Source: an uncultured Clostridia bacterium (lineage in GTDB: Bacteria > Bacillota > Clostridia > Christensenellales > UBA1242). From it: DNA of 64,000 bases. The stretch lies in NCBI GenBank assembly GCA_934747805.1, contig CAKVHC010000001.1, forward strand, positions 62,001 to 126,000. Direction: 5' to 3'. The translations under genes and the position numbers were made by a program. Below are positions 42,553 through 51,678 of the stretch, piece by piece. The notes beneath the pieces were generated by a model. It saw only the letters and a list, made by a program, of their open reading frames with translations, had not been told where the DNA came from and made no database searches. Within the stretch, counting starts at the first letter, position 1. The number at the start of each line of letters is the position of its first letter.

Positions 42553-43242
42553 TTTTACTAATGGTTTGAGTTTTGGCAGGTTTTGGCCACGTGGATAAAT
42601 GGTTGGAGTGGTGTCCACTTTTTTGATAATCAAAATGTTGCGGTTGCCCATGTCTTCTGGTAAGCTGAAATATTGTTCTTTGGCAAAATAGCCGCCCATA
42701 ACACTCATTGCATAGAGTGCGGAATTGATTTCTTCCATAGCGCCAGCACCCTTGTAGGCGATAAAGACGCCATTTGGTTTGACGAAAGGCAAGCAATATT
42801 CACACAAGGTCACAAGGCTGCTCACAGCACGTGAAACGCATACGTCAAAGGCTTCACGCTTGTCTGTGCGAGCCAAATCTTCTGCACGTGAATGGATTAT
42901 TTCTGCTTCGATGCCTAGTTCGTCGCATAGCTGTCGCAAAAATATTACACGTTTGTTAAGACTATCGACCAAAGTCAGTTTGATGTCAGGTCGCACAATT
43001 TTTAGCGGAATGCCAGGGAATCCAGCCCCCGTGCCGACGTCGATTAGGCTGGCATTCATAGGAATGTCGTTTGCCGAAATTACGCTGTCTAAAAAGTGTT
43101 TGATCCAAACTTCCTTTTTGTCGGTGATTGCGGTGAGATTGGTGGTCTTGTTGTAGTCAATCATCATCTCAAAAAACTTGTCAAACTTGGCAACCATTTC
43201 GTCCGTAAGGTCGATATTAAATTGTTTGAATAGTTCTTTCAT
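42550..43242 (-). CDS. rsmG: 16S rRNA (guanine527-N7)-methyltransferase
   Basis: Methylates G527 of 16S rRNA. 230 residues with the class I SAM-binding fold: LIDVGTGAGFPGIPL is the SAM loop, TLVDSLNKRVIFL follows, and VCVSRAVSSL is the conserved late motif. The promoter TTGCAA (43279-43274), 17 bp, TATAAT (43256-43251) ends 8 nt before the ATG and there is no ribosome site, so the message looks leaderless. It lies 41 nt after mnmG, giving this gene its own promoter within the cluster. Confidence 0.97.
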   Translation of the reverse strand: MKELFKQFNIDLTDEMVAKFDKFFEMMIDYNKTTNLTAITDKKEVWIKHFLDSVISANDIPMNASLIDVGTGAGFPGIPLKIVRPDIKLTLVDSLNKRVIFLRQLCDELGIEAEIIHSRAEDLARTDKREAFDVCVSRAVSSLVTLCEYCLPFVKPNGVFIAYKGAGAMEEINSALYAMSVMGGYFAKEQYFSLPEDMGNRNILIIKKVDTTPTIYPRGQNLPKLKPLVK

Positions 43243-43250
43243 ACTTTTAT

Positions 43251-43279
43251 ATTATACACCTTTTGCAAAACTTTTGCAA
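43251..43279 (-). promoter_or_regulatory. rsmG promoter, leaderless geometry
   Basis: TTGCAA, 17 bp, TATAAT on the minus strand, with the -10 box ending 8 nt before the ATG. Confidence 0.75.
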
Positions 43280-43283
43280 TTAA

Positions 43284-45134
43284 TTATATCAAGTTGTGCT
43301 GCTTCAAATAAACAAGCAAAACGCTGATATCTGCCGGACTCACACCGCTAATTCGACTGGCAATGCCGAGATTTGACGGAGTCTGTCGACTTAGTTTTTC
43401 TCTAGCTTCAAGCCTTAGTCCTTTCACGTCCGAATAATCCAAGTTGGCAGGAAGAAGGGTGTTTTCGTTGGCGAGCATTTCGTCAATCATCTCCATTTGC
43501 ATCTTTATGTAGCCTTCGTATTTGACTTCGGTGTTCACAATTTCCAACACGTCTGCATTTATGCCGTCAAACACGTCGAAAAATTTTTTGCAACTGAACA
43601 CGTCCGCTTTGGTTCGCTTGATAATATCCTTTAAACTGATGCCTGTCACCACTTCTTTTTCACCTATTGAGCTCAAATATTCGTTTGCTAGTTTTGGTGA
43701 GAAAATTTTACTTAGTTCGGAGCGAGCGGTGGAGAGTTGCTTCAATTTGTTTTTAAATGCACGCTTTTGGCGGGCATCGACTAGTCCATACTTTATGCCA
43801 TAGTCGGTCAAACGCAAGTCGCAGTTATCTTGACGCAGAATCAGTCTATATTCCGCACGGCTAGTCATCATTCGATAAGGCTCGTCCACACCCTTTGTGA
43901 TAAGGTCATCAATTAGCACTCCAATGTAGGCTTCGTTTCGTTTCAACACAAAACGTGGCTTGCCGTCTAGATACAACGCCGCATTTATGCCTGCCATAAT
44001 TCCTTGTGCGCCAGCCTCTTCATATCCGCTAGTGCCGTTGACCTGACCTGCAAAGAATAGTCCTTTCGTAAACCTGCTCATAAGGCTGTGTCGAATGGTG
44101 GTTGGGTCAATGCAATCGTACTCAATGGCATAAGCGTAGCGCATAATCTGGCAGTTTTCCAAGCCCTTTATAGAGTGATAAATCTTGTCTTGCATGTCCG
44201 CACTGAAGCTTGTGCTCATTCCTTGCACATAAATTTCTTTTGTGGACAAGCTTTCTGGCTCTAAAAATATTTGGTGACGCTCTTTGTCCTTGAAACGCAA
44301 AATCTTGGTTTCAATAGACGGACAATATCTTGGGCCAACGCCCAAAATCTCACCACTGAAAACTGGAGCGTCGTTAATGTTGTCTAAAATAATTTTATGC
44401 GTATTGGCATTGGTGTATGCGAGATAGCAAGGTCGGTCAAATTTGGTGCTAGTGTAACAACTGAATTTTCGACTCGAGTCGCTGGCCTGCTCTTCAAGTA
44501 CGCCAAAGTCTACACTGTCCGCATTGATTCGTGCTGGTGTGCCAGTTTTGAAACGATAGAGCTTGTGTCCAGCCTTTTCAATGGCTTGCGACAAATGTTC
44601 ACTACGCATAAAGCCGTTTGGCCCTGACTTCTGTTGGTGGTGACCGGTGGTGGTCACGCTCTGTAAATATACGCCCGTCGCCACAATCACCGCTTTTGCA
44701 TAATACGTTTTGCCCAGTGCGGTGGTCACGCCCTTAATCTCGCCGTTTTCAATAATAAAATCGGTCACTTCGCTTTGCACAATGGTGAGGTTTGGTGTGT
44801 TTTCCAAAAGCTGTTTCATCTTTTCGTGATATTTGTTCTTATCCACTTGCGCACGCATGGATTGAACGGCAGGGCCTTTGCCGGCATTCAAAAGGCGCAT
44901 CTGCAATTTAGTTTCGTCAGCCACACGTCCCATCGCTCCGCCCAAAGCAGAAATCTCGCCCACAAGCTGACCCTTTGCTGTGCCGCCAATGCTTGGATTG
45001 CACGCCAAAAAACCGATGCTGTCTAGATTGAGAGTGAGCAGCAATGTTTTCTTGCCCATTCTCGCACTTGCATAGCATGCTTCACTGCCTGCGTGTCCGC
45101 TGCCTATTACAATAACGTCAAAATTTTCATTCAT
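43284..45134 (-). CDS. mnmG: tRNA uridine-5-carboxymethylaminomethyl modification enzyme MnmG
   Basis: With MnmE it installs the cmnm5 group at wobble U34. 616 residues from MNENFDVIVIGSGHAGSEA, which contains the FAD-binding GxGxxG. Further marks: RAQVDKNKYH, the GCPSIG-like region RYCPSIETKI, and RAEYRLILRQDNCDLRLTDYG. The start at 45134 lies one base after the mnmE stop; the open frame from 45185 overlaps mnmE and is not needed. Translation is coupled to mnmE. Confidence 0.97.
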   Translation of the reverse strand: MNENFDVIVIGSGHAGSEACYASARMGKKTLLLTLNLDSIGFLACNPSIGGTAKGQLVGEISALGGAMGRVADETKLQMRLLNAGKGPAVQSMRAQVDKNKYHEKMKQLLENTPNLTIVQSEVTDFIIENGEIKGVTTALGKTYYAKAVIVATGVYLQSVTTTGHHQQKSGPNGFMRSEHLSQAIEKAGHKLYRFKTGTPARINADSVDFGVLEEQASDSSRKFSCYTSTKFDRPCYLAYTNANTHKIILDNINDAPVFSGEILGVGPRYCPSIETKILRFKDKERHQIFLEPESLSTKEIYVQGMSTSFSADMQDKIYHSIKGLENCQIMRYAYAIEYDCIDPTTIRHSLMSRFTKGLFFAGQVNGTSGYEEAGAQGIMAGINAALYLDGKPRFVLKRNEAYIGVLIDDLITKGVDEPYRMMTSRAEYRLILRQDNCDLRLTDYGIKYGLVDARQKRAFKNKLKQLSTARSELSKIFSPKLANEYLSSIGEKEVVTGISLKDIIKRTKADVFSCKKFFDVFDGINADVLEIVNTEVKYEGYIKMQMEMIDEMLANENTLLPANLDYSDVKGLRLEAREKLSRQTPSNLGIASRISGVSPADISVLLVYLKQHNLI

Positions 45135-45135
45135 A

Positions 45136-46428
45136 CTATTTTCCCAAACAGAACTTCTCAAATATTCTGTTGATAATCTCTTCACTCGCCGTTTCGCCAG
45201 TTATCTCGCCCAAAGCCTGCCAAGCATATTTCAGATCGGTGGCAATGGCGTCTAGTGTCACCACGTTCAAGTTGTTTTCGGCATTCAAAAGTGCCTTGTT
45301 GGCACGCATCAAACCTTCAAGGTGGCGTGCGTTGGTGATATACAACTTGTCTGCCACGAGTTCGCCTTTGAAACTCATCTCGTACAACTTTTGCTTCAAC
45401 TCGTCAATGCCTTGACCGGTCTTAGCACTAATCTTCAGTCCGTCAGCATAGGTGTATTTATCCGCTTTGTTAAATACAGTCAGCATATTGTCACGAGCAC
45501 TTAAAGTGTTTGGTTCGTCAGGTGTCACCACATTCAAAATAATGTCGGCTTCGTCCATTTTTTTTAATGCACGGTCAATGCCGATCTTCTCAATAACGTC
45601 CTTACTGTCACGAATGCCAGCCGTGTCGTAGAGTTGGAACACTACGCCGTTATACTGATACTGCCCAAATAATACGTCACGTGTCGTGCCGGCAATGTCG
45701 CTCACAATTGCAATCTCCTGCCCAGTTAGAGCGTTCAAAAGGCTAGATTTGCCTGCATTTGCCGAACCCACAATGGCCACCTGCACGCCAGAAAGCACTT
45801 TTTTGCCTTCGTCATAAGTTGAGATGAGCGATTTCAACTCAACATTAATGCTCTGTAAACTATTTTTCAATCCGTCAATTTCGCTTTGGTCAATCTCGTA
45901 TTCTGGGTAGTCGATTTTGGCTTCAATGCTTGCCAAAATGTCCTTAATTTTGTTCTGATAGCCCACAACCTTGTCTTTCAACCTGCCAGTGAGCAAAGCA
46001 GAACTGTATTGTGCCTGCTTCTCGCTCTCAGCACTCACAAGGTCGCAAATGCCTTCCGCTTGGTCAATAGAAATCTTGCCATTCATAAAGGCACGTAAGC
46101 TAAACTCCCCACGATTAGCCATAACAGCACCCAACGAGATTGCGCGGTTGATGACCTTATCTATAACCACCTTGCCGCCGTGACAGTTAATCTCTACCAC
46201 GTCTTCGCCTGTGAAAGACTTAGGTGCTTTGAAATACACTGCCATTCCGTGTTCAACAAAATCGTCCAAATACAAACTAGCAGGGGTCAACATGTTAGGC
46301 ACAAACTCTTGCTTGTTGTGATTCATCTCACGCAAAATAGCGAGTGCCTTATCTCCACTAATTCTAATAACTGCAATTCCAGCTTTTCCCTGCCCGGATG
46401 CAAGGGCTATGATAGTATCTTTTCTCAT
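45136..46428 (-). CDS. mnmE: tRNA modification GTPase MnmE
   Basis: GTPase partner of MnmG for tRNA wobble uridine modification. About 430 residues: an N-terminal formyl-THF-binding domain (DTIIALASGQGKAGIAVIRI), a helical domain, the inserted G domain (P-loop GSANAGKSSLLNAL, DIAGTTRD, DTAGIRDSKD, FNKADK) and the C-terminal Cys in FCLGK. I choose the ATG at 46428: the promoter TTTACA (46464-46459), 17 bp, TATAAT (46441-46436) ends 7 nt before it and there is no ribosome site. The other ATG (46434) is only 1 nt from the -10 box. Confidence 0.97.
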   Translation of the reverse strand: MRKDTIIALASGQGKAGIAVIRISGDKALAILREMNHNKQEFVPNMLTPASLYLDDFVEHGMAVYFKAPKSFTGEDVVEINCHGGKVVIDKVINRAISLGAVMANRGEFSLRAFMNGKISIDQAEGICDLVSAESEKQAQYSSALLTGRLKDKVVGYQNKIKDILASIEAKIDYPEYEIDQSEIDGLKNSLQSINVELKSLISTYDEGKKVLSGVQVAIVGSANAGKSSLLNALTGQEIAIVSDIAGTTRDVLFGQYQYNGVVFQLYDTAGIRDSKDVIEKIGIDRALKKMDEADIILNVVTPDEPNTLSARDNMLTVFNKADKYTYADGLKISAKTGQGIDELKQKLYEMSFKGELVADKLYITNARHLEGLMRANKALLNAENNLNVVTLDAIATDLKYAWQALGEITGETASEEIINRIFEKFCLGK

Positions 46429-46435
46429 AGCCATT

Positions 46436-46464
46436 ATTATATAACAACACAGTCAAAATGTAAA
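46436..46464 (-). promoter_or_regulatory. mnmE-mnmG promoter, leaderless geometry
   Basis: TTTACA, 17 bp, TATAAT on the minus strand; -10 box 7 nt before ATG 46428. Confidence 0.75.
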
Positions 46465-46478
46465 CACCTGCACAAAAC

Positions 46479-46503
46479 AAAAAAAGGCATTTTTGCCTTT
46501 TTT
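46479..46503 (-). terminator. Terminator of the 46510-47100 membrane gene
   Basis: AAAAAGGCA / TGCCTTTTT hairpin with TTT loop and a T run on the minus strand. Confidence 0.8.
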
Positions 46504-46509
46504 GTGTTT

Positions 46510-47100
46510 CTAGAATGCTTGACGCTTGCCAACTTTGCATTTAATGCAGAATAGCCACATAGACAAAATTGCCCAAATCAAATACATATGTCCGCCATTA
46601 GCCACTACTGTTTCTATTGCCTCACCGAATGTTCCGCCACTGCTTACAGTTCCGCCGATTGCCATAAAGATGAGCAAGGCTGCCATAATGAAGTTAGCCA
46701 AGAACGATAGGAAGGTAACGATTGCCGTGAAAACGTTAATAACCTTGAAGAACTTGTTGTAACGTTTGGTGCAAAGTGAGATGATAAAGAATACTAAATC
46801 AATAATTGCAATGGCAATCAAAGCCAAAACGGCAATGTAGATGAAGTATCCAATAAATGTGACAATGCTAGGGTTAAGGTTAGCGCCACTACTGCCCAGC
46901 ATTGCATCAACGAATACGAAAATTATCAGTTTGATTCCGTCATCTTGCTTGAAAAGATTGCAAGCAGTGATTGTCTCAGCATAACCGTGACCTTCGCTAA
47001 TGGCTGCTGGCAACAATAAGGTCAATGCAATCAGTGCAGTGATGACAATGCCACGTATCAAGACGGGCTTTAAATATTTTGTCTTTTTCTCTTTACTCAT
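46510..47100 (-). CDS. Four-helix membrane protein, unknown function
   Basis: 196 residues with a basic N-terminus and four hydrophobic helices (about 14-34, 80-108, 118-150, 168-190) and a small polar loop with LFKQDDGIK after the first. A basic C-terminus with two Cys (CIKCKVGKRQAF) ends the protein. No family recognised. The start follows GTGGGGTAATTT. It lies alone between jag and mnmE, with terminators on both sides. Confidence 0.65.
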   Translation of the reverse strand: MSKEKKTKYLKPVLIRGIVITALIALTLLLPAAISEGHGYAETITACNLFKQDDGIKLIIFVFVDAMLGSSGANLNPSIVTFIGYFIYIAVLALIAIAIIDLVFFIISLCTKRYNKFFKVINVFTAIVTFLSFLANFIMAALLIFMAIGGTVSSGGTFGEAIETVVANGGHMYLIWAILSMWLFCIKCKVGKRQAF

Positions 47101-47248
47101 AAATTACCCCACATAAGTTAATTTTAAAATACACCTATTCGCTGTCGCTGTCAACAAATTTGAACAATTTGACTTACATTTGTCCAAAATGATTTTCTAT
47201 AACTAATAAATGCAGACTTGTCCACAATTATTCATCAAATGTGGATAA

Positions 47249-47276
47249 CAAAAAAAGCACGGTGAGTGCTTTTTTA
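47249..47276 (-). terminator. Terminator at the 3' end of jag
   Basis: AAAAAGCAC / GTGCTTTTT hairpin. A perfect DnaA box TGTGGATAA lies just beside it at 47240-47248. Confidence 0.75.
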
Positions 47277-48011
47277 TTTAACAATGAAAACAACGTGTCT
47301 GTTTCTTCCTTCGCCAGTGCTTTCGGTGGTGATTCCGTCCATTTCAGCGACGGCAGAGTGAATAATGCGACGTTCGTAGCTATTCATAGGTTCGATAGCA
47401 ATATTTTTGTGGCTGATAAGCGCCTTGTTGGCAGTTTTCTTTGCCAAATTGATGAGCGCTTGCTCACGGCGAGCCTTATAACCTTCAATATCTAGAATGA
47501 TGTGAGTGTCAAACTCTTGTTTGCTGACAAGACTGTTGAGAATGTGTTGCAAACTTGACATTCCTTCACCACGATAGCCAATAAGTTTGCCCATATCACT
47601 GCCCAAAAGGTTGACAAAAAGTCCGTTTGGAGTGTAAGAGTATTCCACTTCATAGGTTGTGCCTACACGCTTGCATAGTCCCTCAATATACTCGGTTAAA
47701 AAGTCTTCGAGCAACTGATTACGCTCGGTAGAATAAGTCTTTTCTTTCTTAGCTTTTTCTTGTTTTTCCGCCTTTTTAGGTGCTTCTGTTACAGTCGCTT
47801 TTTCTTCTACAACAGGTTTAACTTCTTTCACAGTTTCTTCAATCACTGGTTCAGTCTTGTCTTGGTATTCGAGCACGACTTTAGCTTTCTTAAACATTCC
47901 TCCGGCATCTTTAATGCGGATTGTCACATCTTCACGTTCAAGTCCTAGTTGCAAAAGACCTTGTTGAATAGCAGTTTCCACGTTCTTTGCTACTATTTCT
48001 AGTTCTTTCAT
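47274..48011 (-). CDS. khpB: RNA-binding protein KhpB (Jag)
   Basis: RNA-binding partner of KhpA in Gram-positive bacteria, linked to cell division and length control. 245 residues: Jag_N domain (1-52), a Glu/Val/Lys-rich linker (about 53-100), a KH domain with GKLIGYRGEGMSSLQHILN, and a C-terminal R3H domain (NSYERRIIHSAVAEMDGITT). It starts 1 nt before the yidC stop region and follows yidC in the rpmH-rnpA-yidD-yidC-jag operon. The start follows AAAGGAGAATAGT. Confidence 0.96.
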   Translation of the reverse strand: MKELEIVAKNVETAIQQGLLQLGLEREDVTIRIKDAGGMFKKAKVVLEYQDKTEPVIEETVKEVKPVVEEKATVTEAPKKAEKQEKAKKEKTYSTERNQLLEDFLTEYIEGLCKRVGTTYEVEYSYTPNGLFVNLLGSDMGKLIGYRGEGMSSLQHILNSLVSKQEFDTHIILDIEGYKARREQALINLAKKTANKALISHKNIAIEPMNSYERRIIHSAVAEMDGITTESTGEGRNRHVVFIVK

Positions 48012-48012
48012 A

Positions 48013-49044
48013 CTATTCTCCTTTGAAATAATTTCTACTATATTCTACCACTTGCACTTTTGCCTTTTTAGGCTGTTTTGGTGAGCCGTTTGAGTCCTTT
48101 TTATTCTTGAAAATAAGGTTAGTCAAAAGACCGGTCAAACAAGTCATAAGTGAGTTGGTGATGAGATATAGAGAGAATATACTTGTGCTAGTCCAAGCAA
48201 ATATAACCATTACAATTGGCATAACGATAAGCATTGTCAAATTGGTTGTCTTTGTAGGGTCTTGCACCTTTGGATCAGTGTTCTTTGGCTTCATTAGGCG
48301 TGTGGTCAGCCATTGTGACAAGAAGGTCACTACGCCAGCCAAAATAACCAAAATGTAATAACCATTTGGTCCTTTGTTCGCATCAGACGAGTAAATAATC
48401 TCTTCAATGCGCTGATATTCCGCTTTTGCGACCTCTTTTTCTTCGTCGTTTAGTTTCAAACCACTTTGTTTGTAATATTCGTCAAAAGACAACATAATAG
48501 AGGTCTTTGTATCGCTCTTCCAAACGTTAGTTATCCACAACCAGCCGTTTTCTTCCTTAATCTTCTCATATTCAGCCAAAACAGCGTTTTCTTTTTCGCC
48601 GTCAACAGCTGTTTCATAAACGGTTTGCAGCTGTGCATACTGACTGGTGAGTTTGTCACGACTGATGTAGTTCAAACTTTGAAACAAAGTAAAGAACACA
48701 ACCAAAGTTACAACCAAATTGATAAGCAAAACTACGCAACTGCCTACAACATTGTAGTTGTGCTTTTTGTAAATTGCCATAGTGCCTTGGTTGATTTTAT
48801 CCTTATCATTAGGATATTTTTTCTGCAATGCTTGTATTTCAGGTTGAACAATGGCCTGCATTTCGGTGTTTTTCTTTGAAACACGACGCTGGATAATGTC
48901 GAGTGGCAACAAAACGAGTTTCAATGCCACTGTAAATAAAATGATTGCCCAGCCATAGTTACCCAAAAACGACACAAAAAGGTCGATAAGTGTCTTCCAG
49001 CACTGTTTTGTCAGTAGTAGATTGCTAAATGTTAGCATATCCAT
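48013..49044 (-). CDS. yidC: Membrane protein insertase YidC
   Basis: Inserts and folds inner-membrane proteins. 343 residues with five core helices; the conserved first core segment is YGWAIILFTVALKLVLLPLD, followed by the cytoplasmic hairpin with MQAIVQPEIQALQKKY. There is an unusually long extracytoplasmic loop of about 90 residues (LNYISRDKL... to ANKGPNGY) and a basic tail with KKAKVQVVEYSRNYFKGE. No lipobox Cys is seen at the N-terminus, unlike many Gram-positive YidC1 proteins. It overlaps yidD by 13 nt. Confidence 0.95.
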   Translation of the reverse strand: MDMLTFSNLLLTKQCWKTLIDLFVSFLGNYGWAIILFTVALKLVLLPLDIIQRRVSKKNTEMQAIVQPEIQALQKKYPNDKDKINQGTMAIYKKHNYNVVGSCVVLLINLVVTLVVFFTLFQSLNYISRDKLTSQYAQLQTVYETAVDGEKENAVLAEYEKIKEENGWLWITNVWKSDTKTSIMLSFDEYYKQSGLKLNDEEKEVAKAEYQRIEEIIYSSDANKGPNGYYILVILAGVVTFLSQWLTTRLMKPKNTDPKVQDPTKTTNLTMLIVMPIVMVIFAWTSTSIFSLYLITNSLMTCLTGLLTNLIFKNKKDSNGSPKQPKKAKVQVVEYSRNYFKGE

Positions 49045-49298
49045 TTATAATCTCCTTTTAGATTTAATGGGAGAAAATCTATTTCGCCTTTGCTAGTGGG
49101 GTTGCACCTAAGCAGTCGCTTGACAGTTAGGTGTGTTGCCCAAAAAAAATCAAATTTTAGATATGCGCTTAGGCAATATCTTGAACAACTTGGCAAAAAT
49201 GCACAACCATTTCCAATTAAAGGAGACAATATGAGCCTGTATATAAATATAAGTAAGGCACATATAAGGGAGATTGGAAAGGTTATTATTCTTAGCAT
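49032..49298 (-). CDS. yidD: Membrane protein insertion efficiency factor YidD
   Basis: Small membrane-associated protein that aids YidC-dependent insertion. 88 residues from MLRIITFPIS at 49298, preceded by GTGGGGACT. The diagnostic segment is LPSCSRYCLSAY followed by the TVKRLLRCNP motif. It overlaps the end of rnpA by 7 nt and the start of yidC by 13 nt. An in-frame GTG four codons earlier is less likely. Confidence 0.95.
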   Translation of the reverse strand: MLRIITFPISLICALLIFIYRLILSPLIGNGCAFLPSCSRYCLSAYLKFDFFWATHLTVKRLLRCNPTSKGEIDFLPLNLKGDYKWIC

Positions 49299-49627
49299 AA
49301 TAGTCCCCACTCACCAAAACTTGAGAGCAGGACGTCTTGCGTAAGGTGAAAATCTGCATTAGCCATGTCAGCACGAGCAACGATAACATAATTGTTGACT
49401 TTGATTTTGTTAACATTGAGTCTGATAACTTCGCTCAGCACACGCTTGACTCGACTGCGAACGAAACTCTTACCCACTTTTGCGCTAACGCTTATGCCAA
49501 ATTTGGATTGAGCATACTTTGTTGGCACAACGTACACCACAAACAATTTGTTTGCGTGCGACGTGCCACGCTTGTATACATAACTAAATTCTTTTTTCTT
49601 TTTAAGGCGATTGTTTTTGTTTAGCAT
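49292..49627 (-). CDS. rnpA: Ribonuclease P protein component
   Basis: Protein subunit of RNase P, which matures tRNA 5' ends. 111 residues starting NKNNRLKKKKEFSYVYKRG, with the RNR-type motif VRSRVKRVLSEVIR that binds the catalytic RNA. It follows rpmH by 13 nt; the ribosome site is TTAGGAGAGTTAA. Confidence 0.97.
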   Translation of the reverse strand: MLNKNNRLKKKKEFSYVYKRGTSHANKLFVVYVVPTKYAQSKFGISVSAKVGKSFVRSRVKRVLSEVIRLNVNKIKVNNYVIVARADMANADFHLTQDVLLSSFGEWGLLC

Positions 49628-49640
49628 TTAACTCTCCTAA

Positions 49641-49775
49641 TTAAGCGCTAAGTTTTTTACGACCTCTGTTTCTGCGTCTAGCCAAAACTTTTCTACCAGA
49701 ACGAGTGCTCATTCTTTTTCTAAAACCGTGTACTTTATTTCTTTGACGCTTTTTAGGTTGATAAGTCTTCTTCAT
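49641..49775 (-). CDS. rpmH: Ribosomal protein L34
   Basis: Large-subunit protein of 44 residues: [20 protein letters not shown], then [15 protein letters not shown] and RGRKKLSA. Sequence and length are standard. The ribosome site AAAGGAG precedes the ATG at 49775. It starts the rpmH-rnpA-yidD-yidC-khpB operon and marks the usual left edge of oriC in Firmicutes. Confidence 0.98.
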   Translation of the reverse strand: MKKTYQPKKRQRNKVHGFRKRMSTRSGRKVLARRRNRGRKKLSA

Positions 49776-49820
49776 ACATATACTCCTTTTATATACTCCC
49801 TAAAACAATTAGGTAGTTGC

Positions 49821-49849
49821 ATTATAACTTAAATCGCAAAAGTTGTCAA
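49821..49849 (-). promoter_or_regulatory. rpmH operon promoter
   Basis: Perfect consensus on the minus strand: TTGACA (49849-49844), 17 bp, TATAAT (49826-49821). Confidence 0.85.
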
Positions 49850-49859
49850 CCATCACTGC

Positions 49860-50155
49860 CAGCCTTTTATTCGTAAGTTTTTTTATTTATTTAATATTAT
49901 CACTATTATTATGTCAGGTGGATTTGTGGATAACTAAATTTGTTAAATTTTTGCAATTTTTAAAAATGAAAATTATTTTTTTCTTTTCAAAATAAATCAA
50001 TATTTTTTGCATTTTTTATGTCAAAAACACCATAAAAAAATAAATTTTACATTATTAACGACCCATATTTCACCTTGAATTATAAACTATTCCACATTTA
50101 CTGTGCATAAGTTATCAACACTATTCCACATTAAAAATAGTTTTCCACACACAAA
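49860..50155. other. oriC: Probable chromosomal origin (oriC)
   Basis: The gap between rpmH and dnaN. It has an AT-rich stretch (49870-50080) and several DnaA boxes: perfect TGTGGATAA (49925-49933), TGTGCATAA (50102-50110) and TTTTCCACA (50141-50149), with near matches TATTCCACA (50088 and 50122) and TTATCAACA (50112-50120). Six boxes fall in both orientations, five of them within 62 bp. The place beside rpmH is the classical one. Confidence 0.75.
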
Positions 50156-50183
50156 AAAATAGGTCAAATCGACCTATCTTTTT
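50153..50183 (-). terminator. dnaN terminator
   Basis: ATAGGTC (50159-50165) / GACCTAT (50171-50177), T run on the minus strand. Confidence 0.8.
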
Positions 50184-51284
50184 CTATACTAATTTGACTG
50201 GCAAAATGAGGTACAAATACTCTTCACTGTCAGTTGGGGTGATGATGCAAGGGCTGATTGCAGTGTTGAAACTGAGTTTGATGCTATCATCATTTGATGC
50301 GTGCAACGCTTCGCTGAAATATCTTGACTTGAATGCGATGACTAGATCTTCACCAGTAAGTCCGATGTTGATATTTTCTGTAATGTTTGCAGTTTCGCTA
50401 TTTGCTGTGATTGTCAAAATGTTTTCTTTGATGTCAAATTTCACTAAGTTGTTTCTGTCCACTTTAGACAAAATGCAAGCACGATCAATAACCTTTAAAA
50501 GTTGCTCACGGTTTACTGTTACACTAGTTGTGAAGTTGTTGTGAATAATCTGTTTATAATTGAAGAAATCACCTTCGATAAGTCGGCTAGTGAGAATGCT
50601 GTCTATCAAATCAAATTTTACATAGTTGTCACTGACGAAGACCTTAATTATTTCATCGTTGTCTGGGAGCAATTTATTCACTTCGCCCAAACTACGTGCT
50701 GGAACTAGCACTTTGTAGCTGCCATGGCTGTTTTCAATGGTTTTATTCACCATTGCCAAACGGAAACCATCAAGTGTAACGCCGCAAATTTGATTGTCAT
50801 TAATCTCGAATAGTTCGCCTTTAAGAATAGGACGAGCATCGTCTGTTGCAACGGCGAAAATTGTCTTTGCAATAAGTGTTTTCAAGTCGCCTGATTTAAT
50901 CGAAAAACTCTTGTCTGTCTGTACATCATTAATGAATGGAAATTCTCTATAATCCATTAGTTGAATGAAACCTTCGCTCTCACCGTAATTAATCTTTAAT
51001 TGACCATTTTCGTTTAATGAGAAAGTAAGTTGTTCGTCACTCAATGTGCGAATATAATCACTGAAGAATTTGCCTGGTACAACGACAACACCTTCTTCCA
51101 AAACATCAGCTTTGATAGACTTTTTGATAGATATTTCAAGGTCAGTAGCAGATAATGTCAATGTATCGCCGATGGCTTCAATTTTAATACCTTCGAGAAT
51201 AGGACTTGTGGTCTTTGTACTAGTGGCTTTAATAACCTTATTTATAGCATCGCTGAGTTCCAATCCGTCACATCTAAAATTCAT
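50184..51284 (-). CDS. dnaN: DNA polymerase III beta subunit (sliding clamp)
   Basis: Ring-shaped clamp that tethers the replicative polymerase. 366 residues from MNFRCDGLELSDAINKVIKA at 51284, which follows TTAGGAGATACGTAT; the open frame to 51350 is rejected because it covers the promoter. Three repeated clamp domains are readable, ending in the conserved ISPCIITPTDSEEYLYLILP. Orientation is unusual: it is divergent from dnaA and reads toward rpmH, whereas it normally follows dnaA on the same strand. Confidence 0.97.
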   Translation of the reverse strand: MNFRCDGLELSDAINKVIKATSTKTTSPILEGIKIEAIGDTLTLSATDLEISIKKSIKADVLEEGVVVVPGKFFSDYIRTLSDEQLTFSLNENGQLKINYGESEGFIQLMDYREFPFINDVQTDKSFSIKSGDLKTLIAKTIFAVATDDARPILKGELFEINDNQICGVTLDGFRLAMVNKTIENSHGSYKVLVPARSLGEVNKLLPDNDEIIKVFVSDNYVKFDLIDSILTSRLIEGDFFNYKQIIHNNFTTSVTVNREQLLKVIDRACILSKVDRNNLVKFDIKENILTITANSETANITENINIGLTGEDLVIAFKSRYFSEALHASNDDSIKLSFNTAISPCIITPTDSEEYLYLILPVKLV

Positions 51285-51321
51285 ATACGTATCTCCTAAT
51301 AATGTAATTCTATACATACAC

Positions 51322-51350
51322 ATTATATAATAAACATACACAAAAGTCAA
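51322..51350 (-). promoter_or_regulatory. dnaN promoter
   Basis: TTGACT (51350-51345), 17 bp, TATAAT (51327-51322) on the minus strand. Confidence 0.8.
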
Positions 51351-51359
51351 GGTCTACAA

Positions 51360-51620
51360 TCAATAAGTAATTTTAGTTTTTTATTAGAAAAATAATAAAA
51401 TAATTAAAAATACAAAAAAATTAAAATTAATATAAAAAAATATTTTAAAAAAAATAAATAAATAATAAAAAATGATTAAATTTAATTAAATTATTAATAA
51501 ATTATAATGAAAAATATTAAATTTTATAAAAAATATTAAACAAAAAAAATTAATTTAATTAATGAATAAATAAAACTTATCACAAACATAAAAAATAAAT
51601 TATTTTAAACTGACAATCAA
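51360..51620. other. Ultra-AT-rich block between dnaN and dnaA
   Basis: About 260 bp with very few G or C. It has no gene. It could serve as a DNA-unwinding element beside the dnaA promoter and its DnaA box. Confidence 0.6.
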
Positions 51621-51622
51621 AC

Positions 51623-51659
51623 TTGACAAAATCCACAATTCTACCTATAATGTGGATAA
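51623..51659 (+). promoter_or_regulatory. dnaA promoter with overlapping DnaA box
   Basis: TTGACA (51623-51628), 17 bp, TATAAT (51646-51651). The perfect DnaA box TGTGGATAA (51651-51659) starts on the last base of the -10 box and covers the start site, so DnaA should repress its own synthesis. Confidence 0.85.
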
Positions 51660-51678
51660 ATGAGTTTGGAGGTATGAT

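Noticed and set aside
51285..51350. N-terminal extension of dnaN
   Set aside because: The extension covers the dnaN promoter, and a good ribosome site precedes the inner ATG at 51284.
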